Source: an uncultured bacterium (GTDB lineage Bacteria; Bacteroidota; Bacteroidia; Bacteroidales; Paludibacteraceae). Taken from it: DNA of 22,485 nt. A program made the position numbers and the translations under genes. The stretch lies in the NCBI GenBank assembly GCA_946183755.1, contig CAMHCZ010000010.1, positions 1 through 22,485 on the forward strand. Reading direction: 5' to 3'. Shown here piece after piece: positions 6,596 through 14,018 of the stretch (positions are counted from its first letter, which is position 1; the number at the start of each line of letters is the position of its first letter). Below the pieces are notes generated by a model. It was not told where the DNA came from. It saw nothing but the letters and a program-made list of their open reading frames with translations, and made no database searches.

Positions 6596-6889
6596 TTGAA
6601 TAGCAGAAAATTACAGGAAAGTATCGCCGATGACGCAAACCTTTCGTTGGAAAAGGTTGATAAAATCATGGAAACTATGGTGAACGTCATGCTCGACCAG
6701 TTGAAGGAGGGCACGTCCGTTAGCTTCCAGGGATTTGGCGCCTTTGAGGTTAGAAAGAAAGAGCAAAGACTATCGGTGAATCCATTGACAAAGAAACGTA
6801 CCATAATACCTCCAAAACAGGTCCTTGTGTTCAGAACCGGAAACACATACAAGGACAAGATAAAAGATCTGCCACGCAATGAAGAGTAA
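6596..6889 (+). CDS. HU-family DNA-binding protein (TTG start)
   Basis: 97 residues in the HU/IHF fold: an N-terminal helical dimerisation part (SLEKVDKIMETMVNVM), then the beta-arm region with FQGFGAFEVRKKEQR, VNPLTKKRTIIPP and LVFRTG. This is close to the HU/IHF signature, so it should bend DNA as a homo- or heterodimer. The start is the TTG at 6596: the frame is closed by TAA at 6581-6583, no ATG occurs between, and the next in-frame ATG would remove the first helix. There is no Shine-Dalgarno sequence. The end overlaps the next gene, which also begins with an HU domain, by 11 bases, so translation is likely coupled and the two could form a heterodimer. This is inference from arrangement. 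Confidence 0.87.
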   Translation: MNSRKLQESIADDANLSLEKVDKIMETMVNVMLDQLKEGTSVSFQGFGAFEVRKKEQRLSVNPLTKKRTIIPPKQVLVFRTGNTYKDKIKDLPRNEE

Positions 6890-8198
6890 GGATAAGAACA
6901 AAATATCAATACAGGAACTGCTCGCGGACATCGCGGCGAGTTCCGGATGCGACAGAAGAGAGGTTGACTCTTTTGTCAGGTCTTTTGTCAACGTTCTTGA
7001 CAAGGGCATAGTTGATGACGGTGTTGTGAAGATAAAGGGTTTCGGAACACTGAAGTTGCAATGGAATGAGCCAAGAAAGAGCGTAAACGTAAGAACTGGC
7101 GAGGAATATGTGATTCCTGGTCATAACAAGCTTGTTTTTGTTCCGGAGAATGCAGTCAAGGATCTGATAAACGAGAAATACGCCCAGATGAGGGCTATGG
7201 ATGTCAACGAAGAGAACGGCAATGACGAGAACGAACAGCTTGCCAAACTGCACAGCCAGGCACTTGAAATAAAGGGGCTGCTGGATGATTTCAACAAGGT
7301 TGACAAAAAGGAGAGCGTAAGCGCAGAGCCTGCGGTAGAACCACAACCGGAAGTAAAGGAAGAGGCTGTTGTGGAAGAGACGGCGAGTGTCGCTGCGGTG
7401 TCAGCATCAACTTCGGAAACCATCGTCAGCGCACCGAATGGTGAAGGCTATGTGGAACCGGCGCCTATAGAGAACTACGATACCGGCGAAAGAAAAGTGC
7501 CTCTTGTGAAGAAAAAGAAAATGTCCAAGGTCATAGACTGGATATTGATAGCTTTCCTTGTCATAAGCCTTTGCGGTGTCATTTTCTATATAGAGAAAGA
7601 AACCAGCTGCTTCTCTTCGTTCTTCGATACAGAAATCGCTAACATAAAGCAATATATAAACGAGCGTGACTCTGACGATGCGGAGCGCAAAGAGCAGGAA
7701 AGACTCCAGGAGAAAGAAAGGATTCAGAAAGCGGCTTTGAAGGCCAGAGAGGAGGAAATGCGTGCTAATGCCGAGAAGACTGGCATATCGGATTCTGCTG
7801 GATACGTTCCTGTGGAAATACCGCAAAAGCCAAAGGCTAATGTGGAGAAGAAAGATAAGTCAGCCGCAGCCGCAACAACCGAGAGCGCTGATAAAAAGGA
7901 TAAAACCAGCAACAAGCCAGCAGCCGCACCAGCAAAACAATCATCAGGCGAAATTCTGGCTACAGTGACGATAGGAAAGGGTGACCGCCTGACTCTGATT
8001 GCCGAGAAATACTATGGTCATAAGGACTATTGGGTGTATATATTCGAGGCAAACAAGGGCGTGATCAAGAATCCGGACGCAGTGTCGGCAGGCATGACGC
8101 TGAAGATACCGAAACTCGGCAGCGACAAGGTGGATGTGAACAATCCGCAGACACTGACGAAAGCGAAAGAGCTTGCAAAACAGTATCTTAAAAAATAA
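6879..8198 (+). CDS. HU domain - transmembrane - LysM protein
   Basis: 439 residues with four parts. Residues 5-100 are an HU/IHF-like domain (VKIKGFGTLKL, then RTGEEYVIPGHNKLVF). Residues 110-210 are an acidic, Ala/Pro/Glu-rich linker. A lysine patch (KKKKMSK) precedes a single hydrophobic segment at about 218-237. Residues 265-300 are a charged coiled coil, followed by an Ala/Lys/Pro-rich linker. The C-terminus has a LysM domain at about 360-412 (ATVTIGKGDRLTLIAEKYYG to AGMTLKIPKL). The positive-inside rule puts HU in the cytoplasm and LysM in the periplasm. I have seen this architecture in Bacteroidales annotations but know of no assigned function; linking nucleoid to cell wall is inference. 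It overlaps the preceding HU gene by 11 bases and ends at a terminator. Confidence 0.88.
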   Translation: MKSKDKNKISIQELLADIAASSGCDRREVDSFVRSFVNVLDKGIVDDGVVKIKGFGTLKLQWNEPRKSVNVRTGEEYVIPGHNKLVFVPENAVKDLINEKYAQMRAMDVNEENGNDENEQLAKLHSQALEIKGLLDDFNKVDKKESVSAEPAVEPQPEVKEEAVVEETASVAAVSASTSETIVSAPNGEGYVEPAPIENYDTGERKVPLVKKKKMSKVIDWILIAFLVISLCGVIFYIEKETSCFSSFFDTEIANIKQYINERDSDDAERKEQERLQEKERIQKAALKAREEEMRANAEKTGISDSAGYVPVEIPQKPKANVEKKDKSAAAATTESADKKDKTSNKPAAAPAKQSSGEILATVTIGKGDRLTLIAEKYYGHKDYWVYIFEANKGVIKNPDAVSAGMTLKIPKLGSDKVDVNNPQTLTKAKELAKQYLKK

Positions 8199-8204
8199 GA
8201 GAAA

Positions 8205-8242
8205 ATCGGGACTGGAAACTACAATTCGAGTCCCTTTTTTTC
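8205..8242 (+). terminator. Intrinsic terminator after the HU-LysM gene
   Basis: GGGACT (8208-8213) pairs with AGTCCC (8229-8234), extended inward by GAA/TTC across a single G-G mismatch. It is followed by TTTTTTT. It isolates the HU genes from the bat operon. Confidence 0.85.
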
Positions 8243-8302
8243 GTGTTGGCAGTGTAGTGTAAATATGGTTATATGTTTAGAAGATTTAACTAATAAGACC
8301 TG

Positions 8303-8330
8303 TTGAAAAGGACGTTTGAGTTTATTTTTG
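8303..8330 (+). promoter_or_regulatory. Promoter of the bat operon
   Basis: TTG at 8303-8305 and TATTTTTG at 8323-8330 fit the Bacteroidales consensus with a 17-base spacer. Predicted start is about 8334-8338, leaving a leader of about 35 bases. No other strong promoter is seen before dapA, so this may drive a transcript reaching through batE and perhaps ligA. Confidence 0.65.
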
Positions 8331-8372
8331 TAGTAAATAAAAACAAGGAAAAGTAAAAGTCAAATAGAAAAT

Positions 8373-9374
8373 ATGGAAACAAATCAGACTGTTGATATCA
8401 GAGAGTTAAACGAAAGAATAGAGCGCCAAAGCTCGTTTGTCGATGCCCTCGTGATGGGTATGGATAAAAACATCGTAGGTCAGAAGCATCTTGTGGAGGC
8501 TCTTCTCATCGGACTTTTGGCGGATGGGCATGTGCTGCTCGAAGGTGTTCCTGGATTGGCCAAGACACTTGCCATCAAGACGCTCGCAAGCCTTATAGAT
8601 GCGGATTTCAGCCGAATACAGTTCACTCCGGACTTGTTGCCAGCGGATGTCCTCGGTACAATGATATACAGCCAAAAGACAGAGGAATTCAACATAAGAA
8701 AAGGACCGATTTTCGCCAACTTCGTTTTGGCGGACGAGATAAACCGTGCTCCAGCCAAGGTGCAGAGCGCATTGCTCGAGGCCATGCAGGAGAAGCAAGT
8801 GTCGATAGGAGAAACGACGTTTGAACTTCCAAATCCTTTCTTAGTATTAGCAACTCAGAACCCGATAGAGCAGGAGGGAACTTATCCGCTGCCTGAGGCG
8901 CAGGTGGACCGTTTCATGCTCAAGGTTGTTGTCAATTATCCGAAAAAAGAGGAGGAGCGCCTGATTATGCGTCAGAACATGAATGGCGGCAACGCTGCGA
9001 TTTCTCCGATTCTGAAGCCAGAGGACATCATAAACGCGAGAAAGGTTGTGAAGGATGTCTACATGGACGAGAAGATTGAGAAATATATTGTGGACATAGT
9101 ATTCGCGACAAGAAATCCCGAAGAATACGGTCTCAAGGAACTGAAGAGCCAAATCGCGTTCGGCGGTTCTCCAAGAGCGACAATCAATCTCGGACTTGCC
9201 TCAAGAGCCTATGCGTTCATAAAGAGAAGAGGCTACGTCGTGCCTGAGGACGTGAGAGCCGTATGCTACGATGTGTTGCGTCACAGAATCGGATTAAGCT
9301 ATGAGGCGGAGGCGAATAATGTGTCGTCGGAGGAAATAATCAGCGAGATTCTGAATGCTGTAGAGGTGCCTTAA
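8373..9374 (+). CDS. MoxR-family AAA+ ATPase of the bat operon
   Basis: 333 residues. Walker A is GVPGLAKT (58-65), Walker B is VLADEINRA (118-126), sensor 1 lies in LATQNPIEQEGTYPLPEAQ (159-177), and R180 follows. The SGGSPRA-type motif appears as FGGSPRATINL near the C-terminus. This is the classical MoxR signature. MoxR ATPases are thought to act as chaperones that remodel VWA-domain partners, and four such partner genes or helpers follow directly. It is the first gene of the operon, with the promoter about 43 bases upstream and the DUF58 gene 17 bases after its stop. It is cytoplasmic with no signal peptide. Confidence 0.95.
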   Translation: METNQTVDIRELNERIERQSSFVDALVMGMDKNIVGQKHLVEALLIGLLADGHVLLEGVPGLAKTLAIKTLASLIDADFSRIQFTPDLLPADVLGTMIYSQKTEEFNIRKGPIFANFVLADEINRAPAKVQSALLEAMQEKQVSIGETTFELPNPFLVLATQNPIEQEGTYPLPEAQVDRFMLKVVVNYPKKEEERLIMRQNMNGGNAAISPILKPEDIINARKVVKDVYMDEKIEKYIVDIVFATRNPEEYGLKELKSQIAFGGSPRATINLGLASRAYAFIKRRGYVVPEDVRAVCYDVLRHRIGLSYEAEANNVSSEEIISEILNAVEVP

Positions 9375-9391
9375 TCAAGGGGTAAATAGCG

Positions 9392-10261
9392 ATGGAAGCG
9401 GTAGATTTGATAAAAAAGGTTCGTCAGATAGAGATAAAGACAAAGGGATTGTCTAATCATATCTTTGCTGGTGAATACCATTCTGCGTTCAAGGGAAGGG
9501 GAATGACGTTCTCGGAAGTCCGGGAATATCAGTACGGAGATGATGTGCGTAACATAGACTGGAATGTCACAGCGCGTTTCAATCGTCCTTATATCAAGGT
9601 ATTTGAGGAAGAAAGAGAGATGACCGTCATGCTCCTGATAGACATATCGGGAAGCCGCGAGTTCGGCACGCGTGTCAGGACCAAGCGTGATATGATAACA
9701 GAGATAGCGGCGACATTGGCATTCTCCACAATCCAGAACAATGACAAGGTTGGAGTCGTGTTTTTTTCCGATAAAATAGAGAAATTCATACCTCCGCAAA
9801 AAGGAAGAAAGCACGTTCTTCACATAATCCGTGAATTGATAAACATCGAGTCGGAAAGCGGCAGGACAGACATCGGCAAGACGCTGGAGTATTTCTCAAA
9901 TGTTCAGAAAAAACGCTCGACGGCATTTCTCATATCCGATTTCATCGACGATAAGGACTACAGCGATGCTATAGCCATAGCGTCGAGAAAGCATGATTTA
10001 ATCGGGCTTCAGGTTTACGATAACATGGAAACCGAGATTCCGAATGTCGGATTGCTGAAGCTGCACGACTCGGAGACAGGCGAGGAAATATGGATAGATA
10101 GCAGCGATGAGTGTTTGCGCATGAATGTGAAGAACAACTGGGGCGAAAGCCAGTTCAAGCTTGAGCAGCTTCTTGCGAAAAACGGCGTTGACCATGTGTC
10201 CATAAGCACTTCCGAGGACTACGTGAAATCTCTGATGAAACTTTTTAGACTAAGAAGTTAG
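9392..10261 (+). CDS. DUF58 (VWA-like) protein of the bat operon
   Basis: 289 residues, soluble. The DUF58 core is plain: FKGRGMTFSEVREYQYGDDVRNIDW at about 33-57 (cited only as a region; key residues G36, E42, D50, D51, W57), followed by the VWA-type strand LLIDISGS, with MIDAS residues D84, S86 and S88. MIDAS sites bind Mg2+ and ligand proteins. DUF58 genes almost always sit beside moxR, as here (17-base gap). The next gene starts five bases after this stop. The likely role is a cytoplasmic VWA partner of the MoxR ATPase. Confidence 0.93.
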   Translation: MEAVDLIKKVRQIEIKTKGLSNHIFAGEYHSAFKGRGMTFSEVREYQYGDDVRNIDWNVTARFNRPYIKVFEEEREMTVMLLIDISGSREFGTRVRTKRDMITEIAATLAFSTIQNNDKVGVVFFSDKIEKFIPPQKGRKHVLHIIRELINIESESGRTDIGKTLEYFSNVQKKRSTAFLISDFIDDKDYSDAIAIASRKHDLIGLQVYDNMETEIPNVGLLKLHDSETGEEIWIDSSDECLRMNVKNNWGESQFKLEQLLAKNGVDHVSISTSEDYVKSLMKLFRLRS

Positions 10262-10266
10262 GTGGT

Positions 10267-11256
10267 ATGTTTTTGATTAATAAGAAAATAGCAATAACCA
10301 TAATAGGCATTCTTGCCGGAATAAACGTCTTTGCCGGTCAAGTCGTCGTGAAGGCGAGCATAGACTCAGCCAAGATAAAAATAGGCGAGCAGGCGAGGAT
10401 AACTCTCAGCGTGACAAAGGGAAAGAACGACAACGTGATATTCCCGGCTTATACAGACACGCTGGGCGACGGGATAGAGGTGGTCGGAATAACAAACCGC
10501 GACACAACGGAGCTCGACGACGAGATGGAGAGCGTGTCGCAGCAGATCGTGGTCACGTCTTTCGATTCGACTTTGGCACTGATAAAGCCTTTCGTGTTCA
10601 CATGCAATGGCGACTCGTTCCTTACAGAAGAACTGTCGCTCAAAGTGGATCCTGTGCATGTCGATACTTTGAAAAACGACCTTAAGGACATAAAGCCAAT
10701 ATACGATGCACCAGTGGATTGGCGTGGAATTCTTCTGACAGTACTGCTTGTGGCTGTTGTCATAGCGGCTCTTGTCGGCTTGTGGTTCTTGTATAGGAAA
10801 TACCGCAAAAAGAATGCGGTAATTGTCGAGGAAAAGGAGATTGTTCCAGAAAATCCATATCTGTTGGCGATAAGAAAGCTCGATGAGATAAAGAGCGAGA
10901 AGGTATGGCAGAAGGGACTTTTGAAGCGCTATTACACAGATGTGACCGATGTGCTGAGAGAGTATGTGAAATTCCGTTTCGGTGTCGGTGCTCCGGAAAT
11001 GACATCAGACCAAATACTTAGCAGCCTCGCACTGAACGAAACGTTCGGTGGATGCGAGGAAAAGAATGTCGTAATCGGCAATCTGAGCGAAGTGCTGAGA
11101 ATAGCAGACTTGGTGAAGTTCGCCAAGTGGCAGCCATCGTTCAGCGACAACGACAGAATAATCGCCGTGGCATACGATTTCATCGAGAAAACAAAGCCTG
11201 TGGAAGAGCCTTCGGGCAAAAGCGACAGCATAAAACAAGAAAACCAGGAGCAGTAG
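10267..11256 (+). CDS. BatD-like membrane protein between DUF58 and batA
   Basis: 329 residues. A signal peptide ends near VFA (residue 23). Residues 25-145 form a beta-rich periplasmic domain that resembles the BatD N-terminus in layout (VKASIDSAKIKIGEQARITLSV). One transmembrane helix lies at about 154-176, followed by basic RKYRKK and a cytoplasmic helical domain to about 310 ending in a charged tail. The cytoplasmic part resembles that of BatD and DUF4381 proteins (tryptic-like LLKRYYTDVTDVLREYV, then LRIADLVKFAKWQPS). Genes of this type lie between DUF58 and batA in many Bacteroidetes. The function is unknown; it may anchor or scaffold the VWA proteins. It sits five bases after DUF58 and 27 bases before batA. 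Confidence 0.82.
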   Translation: MFLINKKIAITIIGILAGINVFAGQVVVKASIDSAKIKIGEQARITLSVTKGKNDNVIFPAYTDTLGDGIEVVGITNRDTTELDDEMESVSQQIVVTSFDSTLALIKPFVFTCNGDSFLTEELSLKVDPVHVDTLKNDLKDIKPIYDAPVDWRGILLTVLLVAVVIAALVGLWFLYRKYRKKNAVIVEEKEIVPENPYLLAIRKLDEIKSEKVWQKGLLKRYYTDVTDVLREYVKFRFGVGAPEMTSDQILSSLALNETFGGCEEKNVVIGNLSEVLRIADLVKFAKWQPSFSDNDRIIAVAYDFIEKTKPVEEPSGKSDSIKQENQEQ

Positions 11257-11283
11257 TATAAAACTCAAAAGACAGAGAACGTT

Positions 11284-12267
11284 ATGACATTTCATAATCC
11301 ATTAATCTTATTATTGCTCATACTCATAGTTCCTATCGTGTTTTGGTATGTGAAGCGTCATGCCATTAAGGAACAGTCCATAAGAATGTCATCAATAGGC
11401 TCGTATAAGGGCGGCAGCAAAAGCTGGAGGGTAAGGCTTAGGCATATCCCTTTTGTGCTGAGAATGATGGCGTTCGCTCTCGTTGTCATCGTGTTAGCCC
11501 GTCCGCAGTCGTCCAACAGCTGGCAGAACACGACAAAAGAAGGCATCGACATAATAATGACAATGGACATCTCCGGCACCATGCTGGCAGAGGACCTGAA
11601 GCCAAACCGTATGAAGGCTGCGAAAAATGTCGCCATCGACTTCATAAAGAACCGTCCGAACGACAATATCGGACTGGTGCTGTTCGCTGGAGAAAGTTTT
11701 GCGCAGTGTCCGCTCACCAACGACCATAACGTTTTGATAAACATGTTCAATTCTGTGGACTACGGAATGCTTGCCGACGGTACAGCCATCGGTCTTGGAC
11801 TCGCTAACGCAGTAGGACGACTGAAGGACAGCAAGGCGAAGTCAAAGGTCGTCATCCTGCTGACCGACGGCTCGAACAACGCAGGCGACATATCTCCTGA
11901 GACGGCGGCGGACATAGCTGCCAAGATGGGAGTCCGTGTCTATTCGATAGGAGTGGGCACACGAGGCAAAGCGCCATTTCCTATAGACACGCCTTTCGGC
12001 ATACAGTATCAGGAGATAGATGTGGACATAGACGAGCCTATGCTGAAGAGAATAGCCCAGAAGACCGACGGCAAATACTTCAGAGCCACCGACAACAAGA
12101 AACTCAAGGAGATTTACGATGAGATAGACAAAATGGAGAAAACCAAGATAGAGGTTCAGGACTTCAGCCGCAAGAACGAGGCTTATCTGCCGTTCGCGCT
12201 GCTGGCTCTGTTGTGCATATTCTCCGAGATTGTGCTGAGAAAGACTTTGTTTGACAGAATACCATAA
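11284..12267 (+). CDS. batA: BatA, membrane-anchored VWA protein
   Basis: 327 residues with the Bat family layout. A transmembrane helix lies at about 6-24, a second at 57-73 ending in the conserved LARPQ, then a VWA domain of about residues 88-285, and a final hydrophobic helix near 300-318 (LPFALLALLCIFSEIVL). The MIDAS site is DISGTM (95-100), with Thr rather than Ser at the fifth position, the loop threonine in LADGTAIG and the aspartate in LLTDGSNN. The VWA domain probably faces the periplasm. In Bacteroides fragilis the bat genes were linked to oxygen tolerance; in other bacteria they affect stress or envelope traits. It is followed by batB after 12 bases. Confidence 0.95.
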   Translation: MTFHNPLILLLLILIVPIVFWYVKRHAIKEQSIRMSSIGSYKGGSKSWRVRLRHIPFVLRMMAFALVVIVLARPQSSNSWQNTTKEGIDIIMTMDISGTMLAEDLKPNRMKAAKNVAIDFIKNRPNDNIGLVLFAGESFAQCPLTNDHNVLINMFNSVDYGMLADGTAIGLGLANAVGRLKDSKAKSKVVILLTDGSNNAGDISPETAADIAAKMGVRVYSIGVGTRGKAPFPIDTPFGIQYQEIDVDIDEPMLKRIAQKTDGKYFRATDNKKLKEIYDEIDKMEKTKIEVQDFSRKNEAYLPFALLALLCIFSEIVLRKTLFDRIP

Positions 12268-12279
12268 AAAGAGAAAAGC

Positions 12280-13332
12280 ATGTTTAGATTCGCTAATCCG
12301 GAATATTTGTACTTGTTGTTCTTGCTGCCCGTCGTGTGCGTGGTACTGTGGTATTCGCACAGAAGAAGGCGCGAGCTGATAAAGAAAATAGGCGACAAGA
12401 GCCTTCTGCTGCAGCTTGTGCCGGACTTTTCGCCGATAAGGCGGAAACTGAAGATGGGTCTGATAATCACTGCAATGGCGCTGTCCATTATCATGATTGC
12501 GCGTCCGCAGTTCGGCTCCAAGATAGAGAATGTCAAGCGCCAGGGCATCGAGGTGATATTCGCTCTTGACGTGTCAAACTCCATGATGGCGGAGGATGTG
12601 ACTCCCAACAGGCTGGAGAAGGCGAAGCGAATGATGATGCAACTCATCGACGCGCGTGGCGACGACAAGGTCGGACTGATTGTATTCGCCGGCGATGCTT
12701 ACACGCAGATACCTATAACAAATGACTATGTGTCCGCCAAGATGTTCATGTCGTCGATAAACACATCGATGGTTCCGACTCAAGGCACATCCATAGGCGA
12801 GGCTATAGATCTTGCCACAAAGTCGTTCGGCAGCGTGGACCAGAACAACGGCGAGAAATCCAAAGTGGGCAGGGCGATTGTAGTCATAACCGACGGCGAG
12901 AACCATGAGGACGACGCTGTGGAGGCCGCCAAGATGGCTGCGTCCATGGGAATAATCGTCAATGTGGTGGGAATCGGCAGTCCGCAGGGCGCGCCTATAC
13001 CTCAGCCTGGACTTATGTCGTTCAAGAAGGACGAGCGCGGCGAGGTGGTCGTGACAAAGCTGAACGAGCCTATGTGTATGAACATTGCCCAGGCCGGCAA
13101 CGGAATATATGTCAGGGTTGACAATTCAAACAACGCGCAGAAAGTCATAGAAAAGGCGCTTGACACAATGGCGAAGTCCGATGTCGAGTCCAAGGTGTAT
13201 TCGGAGTACGACGAGCAGTTCCAGTTTTTCGCATTTCTGATACTATTGCTCCTCGCGGCTGAATTGTTCATTTCGGAGAAGAGGAATAAGTTCTTTGACA
13301 ACATAAAGATTTTTGGCGATGATAAGAAGTAG
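12280..13332 (+). CDS. batB: BatB, membrane-anchored VWA protein
   Basis: 350 residues, a paralogue of BatA with the same plan: transmembrane helices at about 8-25 and 57-74 (ending IARPQFG), VWA domain at about 90-300, and a C-terminal hydrophobic helix (FFAFLILLLLAAELFI). The MIDAS residues are canonical: D97VSNSM102, the threonine in PTQGTSIGEA and the aspartate in ITDGENHEDD. An insert near residues 235-262 (PIPQPGLMSFKKDERGEV) is typical of BatB. BatA and BatB are expected to interact with each other and with the TPR proteins. The last 14 bases overlap the start of batC, which implies coupled translation. Confidence 0.95.
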   Translation: MFRFANPEYLYLLFLLPVVCVVLWYSHRRRRELIKKIGDKSLLLQLVPDFSPIRRKLKMGLIITAMALSIIMIARPQFGSKIENVKRQGIEVIFALDVSNSMMAEDVTPNRLEKAKRMMMQLIDARGDDKVGLIVFAGDAYTQIPITNDYVSAKMFMSSINTSMVPTQGTSIGEAIDLATKSFGSVDQNNGEKSKVGRAIVVITDGENHEDDAVEAAKMAASMGIIVNVVGIGSPQGAPIPQPGLMSFKKDERGEVVVTKLNEPMCMNIAQAGNGIYVRVDNSNNAQKVIEKALDTMAKSDVESKVYSEYDEQFQFFAFLILLLLAAELFISEKRNKFFDNIKIFGDDKK

Positions 13333-14017
13333 ACTTATATTGGCATTTGCATTGGCTTGTGTGGCTTTTTCCGCTCATGCGCAGAAGGAGTATAAGGACA
13401 TACGCTCTGGCAACAAGGCATACGAGGACGGCAAATACACAGAGGCAGAGATTGAGTATAGAAAGGGACTTTCGAAAAACAGCAATTCGTTTGAATCCAA
13501 CTTCAATATAGGCAATGCGCTTTATAAGCAGGGCAAGTATAAGGAAGCAATAGAGTTTTATCAGAAAGCAGGTAAGGCAGCTTCAGGTGATAAAGAACGT
13601 TTGTCAAATGTTTTTTATAATATAGGTAATGCATTATATATGTTAGGTGAGTATGACAAAAGTATGGAAGCTTATAAAAATTCATTGAAGTTAAACCCTA
13701 AAAATGATGATGCACGATATAATTATGTAAAAGCGAAGAAAGAAAGCGAAAAACAAAAGAAACGGAAAAAGCCACAAGAGGATAAACAGCAGCAAAACAA
13801 GCAGCAGGACAAACAGCAGCAGGATAAGCAGCAGCAGAACCAGAATCAACAGAACCAGCAAGACAAGCAGCAACAGCAGCAAAACGATAATCAAATGACC
13901 AAAGAGCAGGCGGAGCAGATTCTGAAAGCCTTGGAACAGGACCAGAAGAATGTGCAGGACAAGGTGCAGGGTCAGATGAAAAGAGGAGGAAAACGAAGAT
14001 TAGAAAAGGATTGGTAA
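13319..14017 (+). CDS. batC: BatC, exported TPR protein with Gln-rich tail
   Basis: 232 residues from ATG 13319, chosen over the TTG six bases upstream because it starts a good signal peptide (RSRLILAFALACVAFSAHAQ). Three TPR repeats span about 27-131 (GNKAYEDGKYTEAEIEYRKG; FNIGNALYKQGKYKEAIEFY; YNIGNALYMLGEYDKSMEAY). Next come a Lys/Glu-rich stretch, a Gln-rich low-complexity tract (156-192) and a conserved end RGGKRRLEKDW. It is likely periplasmic and a binding platform for BatA/BatB. It overlaps batB by 14 bases and batD starts one base after its stop. Bases about 13600-13740 are strikingly AT-rich relative to the rest of the gene. Confidence 0.93.
   Translation: MIRSRLILAFALACVAFSAHAQKEYKDIRSGNKAYEDGKYTEAEIEYRKGLSKNSNSFESNFNIGNALYKQGKYKEAIEFYQKAGKAASGDKERLSNVFYNIGNALYMLGEYDKSMEAYKNSLKLNPKNDDARYNYVKAKKESEKQKKRKKPQEDKQQQNKQQDKQQQDKQQQNQNQQNQQDKQQQQQNDNQMTKEQAEQILKALEQDQKNVQDKVQGQMKRGGKRRLEKDW
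13787..13896 (+). repeat. CAG/CAA-rich tract encoding poly-Gln/Asn in batC
   Basis: Imperfect tandem CAGCAG/AAACAG/AACCAG units with interspersed GAC-AAG codons encode runs of Gln with Asn, Asp and Lys. The tract is low-complexity and could change length by slippage in steps of three without breaking the frame. A Gln-rich linker here is common among BatC proteins, so this is not foreign DNA. Confidence 0.8.
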
Positions 14018-14018
14018 T

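Noticed and set aside
8373..13332. The MoxR plus VWA genes as a possible anti-phage or conflict system.
   Set aside because: MoxR-VWA pairs do occur in conflict systems, but here the full bat gene set with BatC, BatD and BatE in standard order, without nuclease or effector genes, identifies the housekeeping-type bat operon.
13787..13896. The CAG-rich repeats of batC as a possible CRISPR or VNTR element.
   Set aside because: The units are three bases and in frame, with no spacers or conserved repeats of CRISPR size. They encode a Gln-rich linker.
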